Part shown: in pieces, positions 52,274 through 61,007 of the stretch
Numbering within the stretch: the first letter of the stretch is position 1
Layout: every line of letters begins with the position of its first letter
Assembly: GCA_964022115.1 (NCBI GenBank)
Contig: CAXIBC010000004.1
Location: 1 to 64,000 of the forward strand
From: Oleispira sp964022115
GTDB taxonomy: Bacteria > Pseudomonadota > Gammaproteobacteria > Pseudomonadales > Oceanobacteraceae
Direction: 5' to 3'
Length of the DNA stretch: 64,000 bases
Position numbers and translations under genes: made by a program
The notes under the pieces: model-generated
What the model saw: only the letters and a program-made list of their open reading frames with translations
What the model was told of the DNA's origin: nothing
Databases searched by the model: none

Positions 52274-54469
52274 ATGGCCACGTTAGATCGCGGACAAATT
52301 TTTCAACAGATACGGGGTAATGCGATTACCCTGCTAACCGGCAATCTCGGTATTCCTTTGATGCTGTTGATCTTGCTTGGCATGATGACGTTGCCGTTGC
52401 CGCCTTTTTTATTAGATACCTTTTTTACTTTCAATATCGCTATTTCCATCGTCGTACTTCTTATCTGTGTGTATGCAAAAAAACCGTTGGATTTTGGTGT
52501 ATTTCCTAGCATCTTATTAATTGCAACCCTCTTACGTTTAGCGCTAAACGTGGCTTCTACCCGAGTGGTTTTATTGGAAGGCCACCAAGGTGGTGATGCC
52601 GCTGGTAAGGTTATTGAAGCGTTTGGTGAGGTATTGATTGGTGGTAATTACGCCGTTGGTTTAGTCGTTTTCACCATTTTAATGATCATTAACTTTGTCG
52701 TAGTGACAAAAGGGGCTGGCAGGGTCTCGGAAGTGAGTGCCCGCTTTACCCTAGACGCTATGCCAGGCAAACAGATGGCCATTGATGCGGATTTGAATGC
52801 GGGCTTAATGGATGCAGAGCAAGCCAAAAACCGCCGCGCTGAAATTGCTTCTGAGGCGGATTTCTATGGCTCTATGGATGGTGCGAGTAAATTTGTTAAA
52901 GGGGATGCCATTGCCGGTATTTTGATTCTAGTGATCAACGTCGTCGGCGGCTTTGCCATCGGTATGGGGCAGCATGATTTATTATTTGCTGACGCGGTAC
53001 AGAAATATACCATCTTGGCTATTGGTGATGGCCTAGTCGCTCAAATACCGTCGCTGTTATTATCCACCGCAACGGCCATCATGGTGACGCGAAATAGTGA
53101 TGCCAAAGATGTTGGTGAACAAATCATTGGCCAAATTTTCGGTTCACCCCGGGCCTTAGCCATAACCGCGGTGGTGCTATTTTTAATGGGCATCATTCCT
53201 GATATGCCGCATCTGGTATTTTTATTAGCGTCCTTTTTAGCCGCTGCTGGGGCTTATTTTATTCATTGGCGCAGTGAGGGAGGGATTTTTATCGATGGTA
53301 AACCTGTGAAAGGCAGTACTACGACCGCGAGCAGCAGTGCTGCTGGGGTCGCTATGACTGATACAGGCATGCCAGCCTTGCCAGGGGAAGCTTTACCAGA
53401 GCAAGAAATTAAAGAACTAGGCTGGGATGATGTTGAAGCGGTTGATCGTGTAGGGTTAGAAGTGGGTTACCGTTTAATACCTCTGGTTGATAAGAACCAA
53501 GGAGGGCAGCTATTAGCCCGTATTAAAGGCGTGCGTAAAAAGCTCTCCCAAGATATTGGCTTTTTAATGCCTTCGGTACACATTCGCGACAACCTCGATT
53601 TAATGCCTAGCCAGTATCGAATAACCTTGATGGGAGTGACCCTAGCAGAGGCGGAAATCTATCCTGAACGAGATATGGCGATCAACCCAGGTCAAGTTTT
53701 TGGCAAGATAGAAGGCATTGAAACTCTGGACCCTGCATTTGGCCTCGAAGCTATGTGGATTGAGGCCAGTCAAAAAGATAAGGCGCAAACTTTGGGTTAT
53801 ACCGTAGTGGATGCTAGTACTGTGGTTGCAACCCATCTGAACCAGCTATTGCATAAGCATGCTCATGAGTTGATTGGCCATGAAGATGTGCAAAAAATGT
53901 TGGATATTCTGAATGAATCTTCGCCTAAATTAGCGGAAGAGCTAGTCCCCAATACCGTATCCATCAGTCAGTTATTGTCGGTACTACAAACCTTATTGCG
54001 AGAAGATGTGCCTGTGCGCGATATGCGTACCATAGCCGAGTCTTTGGCGAACATGTCGCCTCGTAGTCAAGAAAATGCCGCATTAACCGGTGCTGCTCGG
54101 ATCGGCCTTGCCCGTTTAATTATTCAAAACATCTTTGGAACCGCGGATGAACTGAGTGTCATGACCTTGGACCCTGCTTTGGAACAGTTGTTGCTTAAGA
54201 CTGTACAACAGAGTGCACAGCAGACCGGAAATATGGATACGTTAGTAATTGAACCCAGCATGGCCGATGCCATTCAACGTTCGTTGATGAACGCAACACA
54301 AGAACAAGAAAATGCAGGTCGTCCTGCGGTATTGGTGGTATCAAGCCAGTTACGTCCTGTGCTATCGCGTTTCGTACGTAATACCATTGAGCATCTCAGT
54401 GTGCTCTCGTATCAAGAAATTCCAGATAACAAAACCATTACCATAGTATCTACCGTGGGGGCTCAATAA
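52274..54469 (+). CDS. flhA: Export apparatus protein FlhA
   Basis: FlhA is the largest export-gate protein, coupling proton flow to export. The N-terminal half (about 20-340) has around eight membrane helices and the FHIPEP-family block RLALNVASTRVVLLEGHQGGDAAGKVIEAFGEVLIGGNYAVGLVVF and LDAMPGKQMAIDADLNAG. The C-terminal cytoplasmic domain (about 390-731) docks chaperone-substrate complexes. Length 731 is slightly above 690-710 owing to a Ser/Ala/Thr-rich linker. flhF starts directly after its stop. Confidence 0.97.
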   Translation: MATLDRGQIFQQIRGNAITLLTGNLGIPLMLLILLGMMTLPLPPFLLDTFFTFNIAISIVVLLICVYAKKPLDFGVFPSILLIATLLRLALNVASTRVVLLEGHQGGDAAGKVIEAFGEVLIGGNYAVGLVVFTILMIINFVVVTKGAGRVSEVSARFTLDAMPGKQMAIDADLNAGLMDAEQAKNRRAEIASEADFYGSMDGASKFVKGDAIAGILILVINVVGGFAIGMGQHDLLFADAVQKYTILAIGDGLVAQIPSLLLSTATAIMVTRNSDAKDVGEQIIGQIFGSPRALAITAVVLFLMGIIPDMPHLVFLLASFLAAAGAYFIHWRSEGGIFIDGKPVKGSTTTASSSAAGVAMTDTGMPALPGEALPEQEIKELGWDDVEAVDRVGLEVGYRLIPLVDKNQGGQLLARIKGVRKKLSQDIGFLMPSVHIRDNLDLMPSQYRITLMGVTLAEAEIYPERDMAINPGQVFGKIEGIETLDPAFGLEAMWIEASQKDKAQTLGYTVVDASTVVATHLNQLLHKHAHELIGHEDVQKMLDILNESSPKLAEELVPNTVSISQLLSVLQTLLREDVPVRDMRTIAESLANMSPRSQENAALTGAARIGLARLIIQNIFGTADELSVMTLDPALEQLLLKTVQQSAQQTGNMDTLVIEPSMADAIQRSLMNATQEQENAGRPAVLVVSSQLRPVLSRFVRNTIEHLSVLSYQEIPDNKTITIVSTVGAQ

Positions 54470-55825
54470 ATGAAAGCGAAACGATTTACTGCGAAAAATA
54501 TGCAAAAGGCCCTGCGTATGGTATCGGATGAACTCGGGCCGGATGCGGTTATTTTATCGAATAAGCGTTTAGGGCAGGGGGTCGAGGTTATTGCAGCACT
54601 TGATTACCATGAAATTGCCCAAGAGCAGCAACAGCAAGAAATTGAGCGCCAGCTCACCTTGCAGAAAGAGTTAGAACACGCCAAGCAAGCCACGGGTAAA
54701 ATTCGTCAGCAGCCTATATTAGATGGTTCAAATGTCTCAACTACGGCGGCGTTGAAAGAAGCTCTGATGGGAATAAAAGAAGGCACTATTGCACAGTCGG
54801 CTGCGCTAGAAGCGGTGATGCAAAGTGAAGAAGAACTGCAGCAAACCATGAGTCAGCATAGTGAAAATATCAGTGGTGATGATCCGACCCCTTTTATGCA
54901 CAAGGTTTCCGCAGAATTAAAAGATTTAAAAAACTGGTTGGTTAGCCAGCAAGGTAATGCTTGGAATCCTAATCGTCCGTTAAGTTGGCAGCAGGCGCAA
55001 ATCTGGCAGCGTTGCCAAGATTTGGGAATCGATCCCTCTTGGGCTGATAAGCTAGTCAGTGCCTTGCCTGAGGATGATGATGATATCGAAAAGGGCTGGG
55101 CACAGTGTTTACGTTGTATCGCTGAAGACTTGCCGTTGGCGCCTAATAACATGCTCCACAGTGGTGGTTGCTTTGCGTTTGTTGGCCCAACGGGAGCGGG
55201 AAAATCGACTACTATCGGCAAGCTAGCAGCACAGTATGTAATTAATCACGGTAATGAGGATATTGCCTTGATTACTATGGACAACTATCGCATTGCCGCT
55301 CACGATCAATTAAAAGCGTTTGCTCGCATCATGGAAATCCCTTTATTGGTATTGGAACCTAATGGTGATTTGAGCGCCTTGCTTGAGCAGTTAGCCGATA
55401 AAAAGTTTATTCTTATCGATACCGCAGGTTTAGCGAGTCAAGATCCACATTTCTCCGTGCAATTGTCTATGCTTAAGGGGGCAGGAAATAAAGTGCAGAC
55501 ATTATTAGCCTTGCCACTGACGAGTCAGGCTCGTTGTTTACAAGAAAACTATGAACATTTTAAAGCGGCAGGCATTGATGGATGTATTTTTACTAAGTTG
55601 GATGAGTGTTTTAGTTTGGGGCAAGCGATGAGTATTGCTTCTGTAACCCGCTTACCCATTCATATGGTAACCGATGGACCTCATATTCCAGATGATATCC
55701 ATTTCCCTAACGCTGAGAAAATGGTGCGTTTAGCTGAGCAAATGGCACGCATGGCTCAAGCCCGTTGGCAAACATCAGAAGTGAATTCCGCAATGAATAA
55801 CAATTTTATGCAGCACGGAGTGTAA
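54470..55825 (+). CDS. flhF: Flagellar placement GTPase FlhF
   Basis: FlhF is an SRP-family GTPase that places the flagellum at the cell pole. The N-terminal basic B domain (MKAKRFTAKNMQKALRMVSDELGPDAVILSNKR) is followed by a Gln-rich linker, an N domain (about 145-230) and the G domain with P-loop GPTGAGKSTTIGKL (K245), MDNYRIAAHDQLKAF, LIDTAGL and FTKLDE. Its presence with fleN predicts one or few polar flagella. Start directly abuts the flhA stop, so the two are likely coupled. Confidence 0.96.
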   Translation: MKAKRFTAKNMQKALRMVSDELGPDAVILSNKRLGQGVEVIAALDYHEIAQEQQQQEIERQLTLQKELEHAKQATGKIRQQPILDGSNVSTTAALKEALMGIKEGTIAQSAALEAVMQSEEELQQTMSQHSENISGDDPTPFMHKVSAELKDLKNWLVSQQGNAWNPNRPLSWQQAQIWQRCQDLGIDPSWADKLVSALPEDDDDIEKGWAQCLRCIAEDLPLAPNNMLHSGGCFAFVGPTGAGKSTTIGKLAAQYVINHGNEDIALITMDNYRIAAHDQLKAFARIMEIPLLVLEPNGDLSALLEQLADKKFILIDTAGLASQDPHFSVQLSMLKGAGNKVQTLLALPLTSQARCLQENYEHFKAAGIDGCIFTKLDECFSLGQAMSIASVTRLPIHMVTDGPHIPDDIHFPNAEKMVRLAEQMARMAQARWQTSEVNSAMNNNFMQHGV

Positions 55826-55827
55826 GC

Positions 55828-56649
55828 ATGGCTCAACACCCAGTACAAGTGATAGCCGTCGCAGGTGGAAAAGGCGGAGTGGGTAAAAGTAATGTCACCG
55901 TGAATCTCGCGTGTTCATTATCCGAATTGGGTCGCCGAGTCGTGATTCTGGATGCAGATTTGGGCTTAGCCAATATTGATGTATTACTTGGTATCAGTGC
56001 CAATAAAACCATTGAAAATGTATTGCGTGGAGAATGCACACTACGTGAGGTCATGGTAGATGGGCCCGGTAAAGTGAAGATTGTGCCTGCAACCTCTGGG
56101 GCGCAGCACTTATCCATGCTGACAACTCAAGAGCATGCTGGCTTGATTCAGGCCTTTAGTGATATTGGTGATGAGTTGGATATCTTATTAATCGATACCG
56201 CTGCAGGTATTTCCGATGCGGTGATGAGCTTTGCACGGGCGGCGCAAGAGGTATTGATTGTGGTGACGGATGAACCGACTTCCATTACCGATGCGTACGC
56301 GCAAATAAAATTATTGAATCGTGACTATGGCGTATTTCGTTTTCGAGTGATCGCCAACATGGTGCGTTCGCCGCAAGATGGTCATGCTTTATTTGCCAAG
56401 TTGATCAAGGTAACGGATCGCTTTTTAGATGTTGCAATGCAGTATGTTGGTTCTGTTCCACAGGATGATGCCGTACGCCGCGCAGTACAAAGACAGAAAG
56501 CGGTTGTCGAAGCGTATCCTAGATCGAAAGCCTCAACAGCTTTTCGTGGTTTAGCGAAAAAAATAGACGCTTGGCCATTAGCCTCTACCCCAAGAGGTCA
56601 TCTAGAATTTTTTGTTGAGAACCTTGTTCAAGCAGGAGCCCATGGGTAG
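55828..56649 (+). CDS. fleN: Flagellar number regulator FleN/FlhG (MinD-like ATPase)
   Basis: FleN limits flagellar number by binding FleQ and opposing FlhF. The 273-residue protein is a MinD/ParA-type ATPase with the deviant Walker A GGKGGVGKSNVTVNLA, ILDADLGLANIDVLLGI and LLIDTAAGISDAVMSF. It lies two bases after flhF and before fliA, the standard order in polar flagellates, with GGAG overlapping the flhF end. Confidence 0.96.
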   Translation: MAQHPVQVIAVAGGKGGVGKSNVTVNLACSLSELGRRVVILDADLGLANIDVLLGISANKTIENVLRGECTLREVMVDGPGKVKIVPATSGAQHLSMLTTQEHAGLIQAFSDIGDELDILLIDTAAGISDAVMSFARAAQEVLIVVTDEPTSITDAYAQIKLLNRDYGVFRFRVIANMVRSPQDGHALFAKLIKVTDRFLDVAMQYVGSVPQDDAVRRAVQRQKAVVEAYPRSKASTAFRGLAKKIDAWPLASTPRGHLEFFVENLVQAGAHG

Positions 56650-56657
56650 TACCTGTA

Positions 56658-57383
56658 ATGAATGGATGTGCTATGTACGATGAAGTGAGTAGTCCAAACT
56701 TTGATGAATTGGTTCGTGAATACGCATTATTGGTGAAACGAATTGCCCACCATTTGCGTGGCCGATTACCCGATAGTGTGCAGCTAGATGATCTGATTCA
56801 GGCTGGCATGATAGGTTTGATTGAGGCTGCACGAAAATACGATGGTGGCAAAGGTGCGAGTTTTGAAACCTATGCGGGGATTCGAATTCGTGGTGCTATG
56901 CTGGATGAAATTCGTCGTGGCGACTGGGCACCACGCTCTGTACACCGTAACTCTCGCCGCATCAGCGAAGCGATTAAAGAGGTTGAGCTGCTGAAAGGTC
57001 GAGATGCTGAAGACCATGAAGTTGCAGAGCATCTTGAGATGAGTGTGGATGAATATCATAACCACCTAAAAGACTCTGCGGGTTGTCGTTTATTCAGCTT
57101 TGAAGACGTGATGGAAAAAGGCGAACAAGGCCAAGAACAACTGGCTGGCTCAAGTCCAAGTCCTTTTATGGGAATTGAACGTGATGCTTTTCAATCGTCT
57201 TTAGCGCAAGCGATCAAAGCCTTACCTGAACGAGAACAGCTAGTACTGGCGCTGTATTATGATGAAGAATTGAACCTGAAAGAAATTGGGGCGGTATTGG
57301 GAATTAGTGAATCCCGTGTTAGCCAGATTCATAGTCAAGCTGCGCTGAGGTTAAGAGCCCGCTTAACCGAATGGTCTGAATAA
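56658..57383 (+). CDS. fliA: Flagellar sigma factor FliA (sigma-28)
   Basis: FliA directs late genes: flgM, fliC, fliD and fliS have matching promoters in this window. The 241-residue protein has region 2 (DLIQAGMIGLIEAARKYDGGKGASFETYAGIRIRGAMLDEIRRGDWAPRSVHR), region 3 and region 4 with a helix-turn-helix (LNLKEIGAVLGISESRVSQIHSQAALRLRARL). Start is uncertain between ATG 56658 and ATG 56670. About 140 non-coding bases without a clear promoter separate it from cheY. Confidence 0.96.
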   Translation: MNGCAMYDEVSSPNFDELVREYALLVKRIAHHLRGRLPDSVQLDDLIQAGMIGLIEAARKYDGGKGASFETYAGIRIRGAMLDEIRRGDWAPRSVHRNSRRISEAIKEVELLKGRDAEDHEVAEHLEMSVDEYHNHLKDSAGCRLFSFEDVMEKGEQGQEQLAGSSPSPFMGIERDAFQSSLAQAIKALPEREQLVLALYYDEELNLKEIGAVLGISESRVSQIHSQAALRLRARLTEWSE

Positions 57384-57523
57384 GCCCTTTTCTTTAGTTT
57401 TAGAAAATAATCTAACTCTTTGTAATCTCTATTAATTTTCTTTCTGGCTAAAGTGATAACTCAGTCTACACTTCTAGGTAGGAGTCATTAGGAATTTAGA
57501 GAAGCTGGCATTCGGAGGTCGCT

Positions 57524-57910
57524 TTGGACAAGAATATGAAGATTCTCGTTGTGGATGATTTTTCTACTATGAGACGCATTGTCAAAAACTTGCTGCGAGA
57601 CTTGGGCTTTACCAATACCCAAGAAGCAGACGATGGATTAACGGCCTTACCTATGCTGCAAAATGGCAATTTTGATTTCTTAGTCACTGACTGGAATATG
57701 CCAGGCATGACAGGGCTCGACTTGTTAAAACAAGTACGTGCTGATGATAAATTAAAATCCTTACCGGTATTAATGGTTACTGCTGAAGCGAAACGCGACC
57801 AGATTGTTGCGGCTGCCCAAGCTGGTGTCAATGGCTATGTGGTTAAGCCGTTTACGGCCGCGGTATTAAAAGAAAAAATTGATAAAATCTTTGAGCGTGT
57901 TGAAGGTTAA
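57524..57910 (+). CDS. cheY: Chemotaxis response regulator CheY
   Basis: CheY-P binds FliM and changes the direction of rotation. The 128-residue receiver has the acidic pair in VVDDFS, phospho-acceptor D56 (TDWNMPGMTG), the switch threonine in LMVTAEAKRD and the lysine in VVKPFT. I choose the TTG at 57524 because a strong GGAGG lies five bases upstream; the ATG at 57536 is the alternative. It heads the cheYZAB block and is followed by cheZ after 15 bases. Confidence 0.97.
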   Translation: MDKNMKILVVDDFSTMRRIVKNLLRDLGFTNTQEADDGLTALPMLQNGNFDFLVTDWNMPGMTGLDLLKQVRADDKLKSLPVLMVTAEAKRDQIVAAAQAGVNGYVVKPFTAAVLKEKIDKIFERVEG

Positions 57911-57925
57911 TAACAAGGACTTGGT

Positions 57926-58705
57926 ATGGCTGAGCTGAAAATAGATCCTCATGCGCCATCCTTTCAGCAAGAGATGAAAGTACTTGCTGAAGACTTGTTG
58001 CTACAGATCGAAAGTGGTGATCTTGGAAAAGTCGTTGACGTTGTTAATAACATCAACGAAGTGCGTGATAGAACACTGTACGACGAGATTGGTAAGTTAA
58101 CCCGTGGTTTACATGAAGCCATTAAGAACATCAAAACTGGTGATGAGCTAAGTGATGATTCTGGTATGGCCCAAGCGACCGATAAATTGTCTTATGTTAT
58201 TAAAATGACAGACAAAGCGGCAAATCGGACCATGGACTTAGTCGAAGAAGGTATGCCTCTTAATGCTGAAAATTTGTCAGGTGCTGAAGCCTTACAGGAA
58301 CAGTGGAAAAAGTTTTTACGCAAAGAATTAAAGCCTAATGAATTTCGTGATTTATCAAAAAAGGTTGATGCCTACTTGTCGCAAACTCAGATTAATTCAA
58401 AGAAAATAGCGTCGCAATTTTCCGATATTTTAATGGCTCAAGATTTTCAGGATCTAACAGGACAGGTTATTAATCGAGTAGCCAAACTGGTATCTGAGGT
58501 AGAGGCACGTTTAGTTGACCTAGTGGCTATGGCAGGGGAGGTCGATCGCATTACCGGGGGAACTCAGGGTGAAATGCAGCAAACTAAAACCCCACAAGAT
58601 GATAAGAAAATTCTTGCAGAAGGGCCTCAAGTTGATACCAGTTTAGACGGTGTCGTTGACGGTCAAGATGACGTAGATGACTTATTATCCAGTCTTGGTT
58701 TTTAA
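57926..58705 (+). CDS. cheZ: CheY-P phosphatase CheZ
   Basis: CheZ removes phosphate from CheY-P. The 259-residue helical protein has the catalytic motif AQDFQDLTGQVINRV, whose glutamine acts in hydrolysis, near residue 175. It ends in DDVDDLLSSLGF, the CheY-binding tail known from enteric CheZ, tethered by a flexible acidic linker. AAGGAC precedes the ATG. It lies between cheY and cheA. Confidence 0.96.
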   Translation: MAELKIDPHAPSFQQEMKVLAEDLLLQIESGDLGKVVDVVNNINEVRDRTLYDEIGKLTRGLHEAIKNIKTGDELSDDSGMAQATDKLSYVIKMTDKAANRTMDLVEEGMPLNAENLSGAEALQEQWKKFLRKELKPNEFRDLSKKVDAYLSQTQINSKKIASQFSDILMAQDFQDLTGQVINRVAKLVSEVEARLVDLVAMAGEVDRITGGTQGEMQQTKTPQDDKKILAEGPQVDTSLDGVVDGQDDVDDLLSSLGF

Positions 58706-58716
58706 GGAGCTAATGG

Positions 58717-60993
58717 ATGAGTTTCGATGCCGATGAAGAAATCCTACAGGACTTTCTAGTTGAGGCCGGAGAAATCTTAGAGCTTCTATCTGAACAGCTT
58801 GTAGATTTAGAACAGCGCCCTGATGATAATGATTTATTGAACGCAATCTTTCGTGGCTTTCATACAGTAAAAGGAGGTGCGGGCTTTTTACAATTAAATG
58901 CCCTAGTCGATTGCTGTCATGAAGCGGAAAACGTGTTTGATATTTTACGCAATGGTCAACGCCGTGTTACATCCGATCTTATGGATGTGGTATTACAAGC
59001 GTTAGACTGTGTTAATGAAATGTTTGATGCGGTGCGTAATGGTCAGGCGCCGGAACCTGCCTCCCCCGAGTTATTAGCCACCTTACACCAGCTTGCGCAA
59101 CCTGAAGCAGAGACTACTCCTGCCGAGGCGTCAGCTACAGAGGCGTCAACTACAGAGGCGTCAACGGCAGTCGTCGAAAACGAAGCTTCTGAAGATATTA
59201 CCGATGATGAGTTTGAACGTTTGCTGGATGCTTTAGATGGTGAAGCTGCAGCGGCACCTGCGGTAATACCTACTGAGCCTGTTGAAAGTTCTAGCCCAGA
59301 AGGGACTTTCCTTGAGGTTAGCAATGAGACGAGCGCAGCGGATAGTGATGAGATTACCGAAGAAGAATTTGAGGCCTTATTAGATCAAATTCACGGCGCG
59401 GGTAAATCCGCTACTAGCAAGCCAGAAGAAAGGTCTGATAAGTCAGAAGCAAGTAAGCCAGAAGCAAGTGCTGAAGTTGCAAAAGAAGATCAAACCGCTG
59501 AGCCGACAGAGGCTGCAGACGATGATTTGATTACCGATTCTGAATTTGAGGAGTTATTAGATCGATTGCATGGCAAGGGGCGCCATGCCTCTGCGCAGGG
59601 GAACCTTAAAGCGACAGCCGAACAGCCTGAAGAAATAGCCGGGGCAGCAACGAGTCAAATAGCGACTGAAGCGATGAACTCTTCAGCAACAACCCCTTCA
59701 GCAACAACCCCTTCAGCAACAACCCCTTCAGCGGATGTCCAGAAGGCCGTTGAGCAACCAGCGGTTCAATCAAAGCCCGCGAGCAAGCCTACAGAACCTC
59801 AAGCGCCAGTCGTTGAAACCACCGTTCGAGTGGATACTAAGCGTCTTGATGACATCATGAATATGGTAGGGGAGCTGGTATTGGTCCGTAACCGCTTGGT
59901 TCGCTTAGGGCTCAATAGCAATGATGAGTCGATGACGAAAGCGGTATCTAATTTAGATGTAGTGACCGCAGACTTACAATCCTCGGTGATGAAAACCCGT
60001 ATGCAGCCGATTAAAAAAGTCTTTGGGCGATTTCCTCGGGTAGTACGTGATCTTGCACGCTCTTTGAAAAAAGAAATTAATCTTGAGCTGCGTGGTGAAG
60101 AAACAGACCTAGATAAGAATCTAGTAGAAGCGTTAGCCGATCCTTTAGTTCACTTAGTGCGCAATGCGGTTGATCACGGTGTTGAGATGCCGGATAAACG
60201 TGAAGCTGCGGGCAAAACTCGGGTAGGGTCTGTGATCTTGGCAGCCGTACAAGAAGGTGATCATATTCTGCTTTCCATCGAAGATGATGGTGGCGGTATG
60301 GACGCCGATGTTCTACGGAATAAAGCGGTAGAAAAAGGCATGATGGAGCAAGATGCGGCCGACCGTTTAACCGATAACGAATGTTATAACTTGATTTTTG
60401 CACCGGGCTTTTCAACCAAAGAAGAAATCTCGGATGTCTCGGGTCGTGGTGTGGGTATGGATGTGGTGAAAACCAAAATTACTCAACTTAATGGCACCTT
60501 AAATATTGATTCTGAGCTGGGTAAAGGCACCCGCATAGAAATTAAAGTGCCATTAACCTTAGCGATTATGCCAACCTTAATGGTGATGTTGAAAGAACAG
60601 GCCTTCGCGTTTCCTTTGGTCAGTGTGAACGAAATATTTCACTTAGACCTTTCTCAGACAAATGTGGTTGATGGTCAAGAGGTAATCGTTGTGCGCGATA
60701 AACCTATCCCTTTATTCCACTTAAAACGTTGGCTGATAAAAGGTGAGGCTGATTCTAAAGCGGATGAGTCTGCTCATGTATTGGTTGTTTCAATTGGCAA
60801 TCAACGGGCAGGTTTTGTCGTCGATCAGTTAATTGGTCAAGAGGAAGTTGTGATTAAGCCTCTTGGGGCTATGTTGCATGGAACAGCCGGTATGGCGGGG
60901 GCAACGATTACGGGTGATGGTCGAATAGCGCTGATTTTAGATGTCCCTAGCATGCTACAGCATTACGCTGGTCGACAGCTATCAGCCGCCTAA
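58717..60993 (+). CDS. cheA: Chemotaxis histidine kinase CheA
   Basis: CheA phosphorylates CheY and CheB in response to receptors. The P1 domain (1-105) has phospho-acceptor H49 (GFHTVKGGAGFL). A long linker (about 115-365) replaces a recognisable P2 domain. P3, P4 and P5 follow: LVHLVRNAVDHGVE, IEDDGGGMD and FSTKEEISDVSGRGVGMDVV are the kinase boxes. The linker holds three peptides ITDDEFERLLDAL (161), ITEEEFEALLDQIHG (213) and ITDSEFEELLDRLHG (272), which resemble the CheY-binding peptide of FliM. It also has tandem DNA repeats. Length 758 is long for CheA. Confidence 0.96.
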   Translation: MSFDADEEILQDFLVEAGEILELLSEQLVDLEQRPDDNDLLNAIFRGFHTVKGGAGFLQLNALVDCCHEAENVFDILRNGQRRVTSDLMDVVLQALDCVNEMFDAVRNGQAPEPASPELLATLHQLAQPEAETTPAEASATEASTTEASTAVVENEASEDITDDEFERLLDALDGEAAAAPAVIPTEPVESSSPEGTFLEVSNETSAADSDEITEEEFEALLDQIHGAGKSATSKPEERSDKSEASKPEASAEVAKEDQTAEPTEAADDDLITDSEFEELLDRLHGKGRHASAQGNLKATAEQPEEIAGAATSQIATEAMNSSATTPSATTPSATTPSADVQKAVEQPAVQSKPASKPTEPQAPVVETTVRVDTKRLDDIMNMVGELVLVRNRLVRLGLNSNDESMTKAVSNLDVVTADLQSSVMKTRMQPIKKVFGRFPRVVRDLARSLKKEINLELRGEETDLDKNLVEALADPLVHLVRNAVDHGVEMPDKREAAGKTRVGSVILAAVQEGDHILLSIEDDGGGMDADVLRNKAVEKGMMEQDAADRLTDNECYNLIFAPGFSTKEEISDVSGRGVGMDVVKTKITQLNGTLNIDSELGKGTRIEIKVPLTLAIMPTLMVMLKEQAFAFPLVSVNEIFHLDLSQTNVVDGQEVIVVRDKPIPLFHLKRWLIKGEADSKADESAHVLVVSIGNQRAGFVVDQLIGQEEVVIKPLGAMLHGTAGMAGATITGDGRIALILDVPSMLQHYAGRQLSAA
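59125..59165 (+). repeat. 15-bp tandem repeat in the cheA linker (first)
   Basis: GAGGCGTCAGCTACA, GAGGCGTCAACTACA and GAGGCGTCAAC lie end to end, coding for EASAT/EASTT units. In frame, in a disordered part after the P1 domain. Confidence 0.9.
59683..59731 (+). repeat. 15-bp tandem repeat in the cheA linker (second)
   Basis: Three exact copies of TCAGCAACAACCCCT (59683-59727) and the start of a fourth code for SATTP repeats between the last EFExLLDxLHG peptide and P3. Exact identity suggests recent or ongoing slippage; copy changes would only alter linker length. Confidence 0.95.
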
Positions 60994-61007
60994 AGGATAC
61001 GATTGCC

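Noticed and set aside
57384..57523. TAAAGTGA upstream of cheY as a sigma-28 promoter
   Set aside because: No GCCGATAA-like element follows at 11 bases; the sequence there is ACACTTCT.
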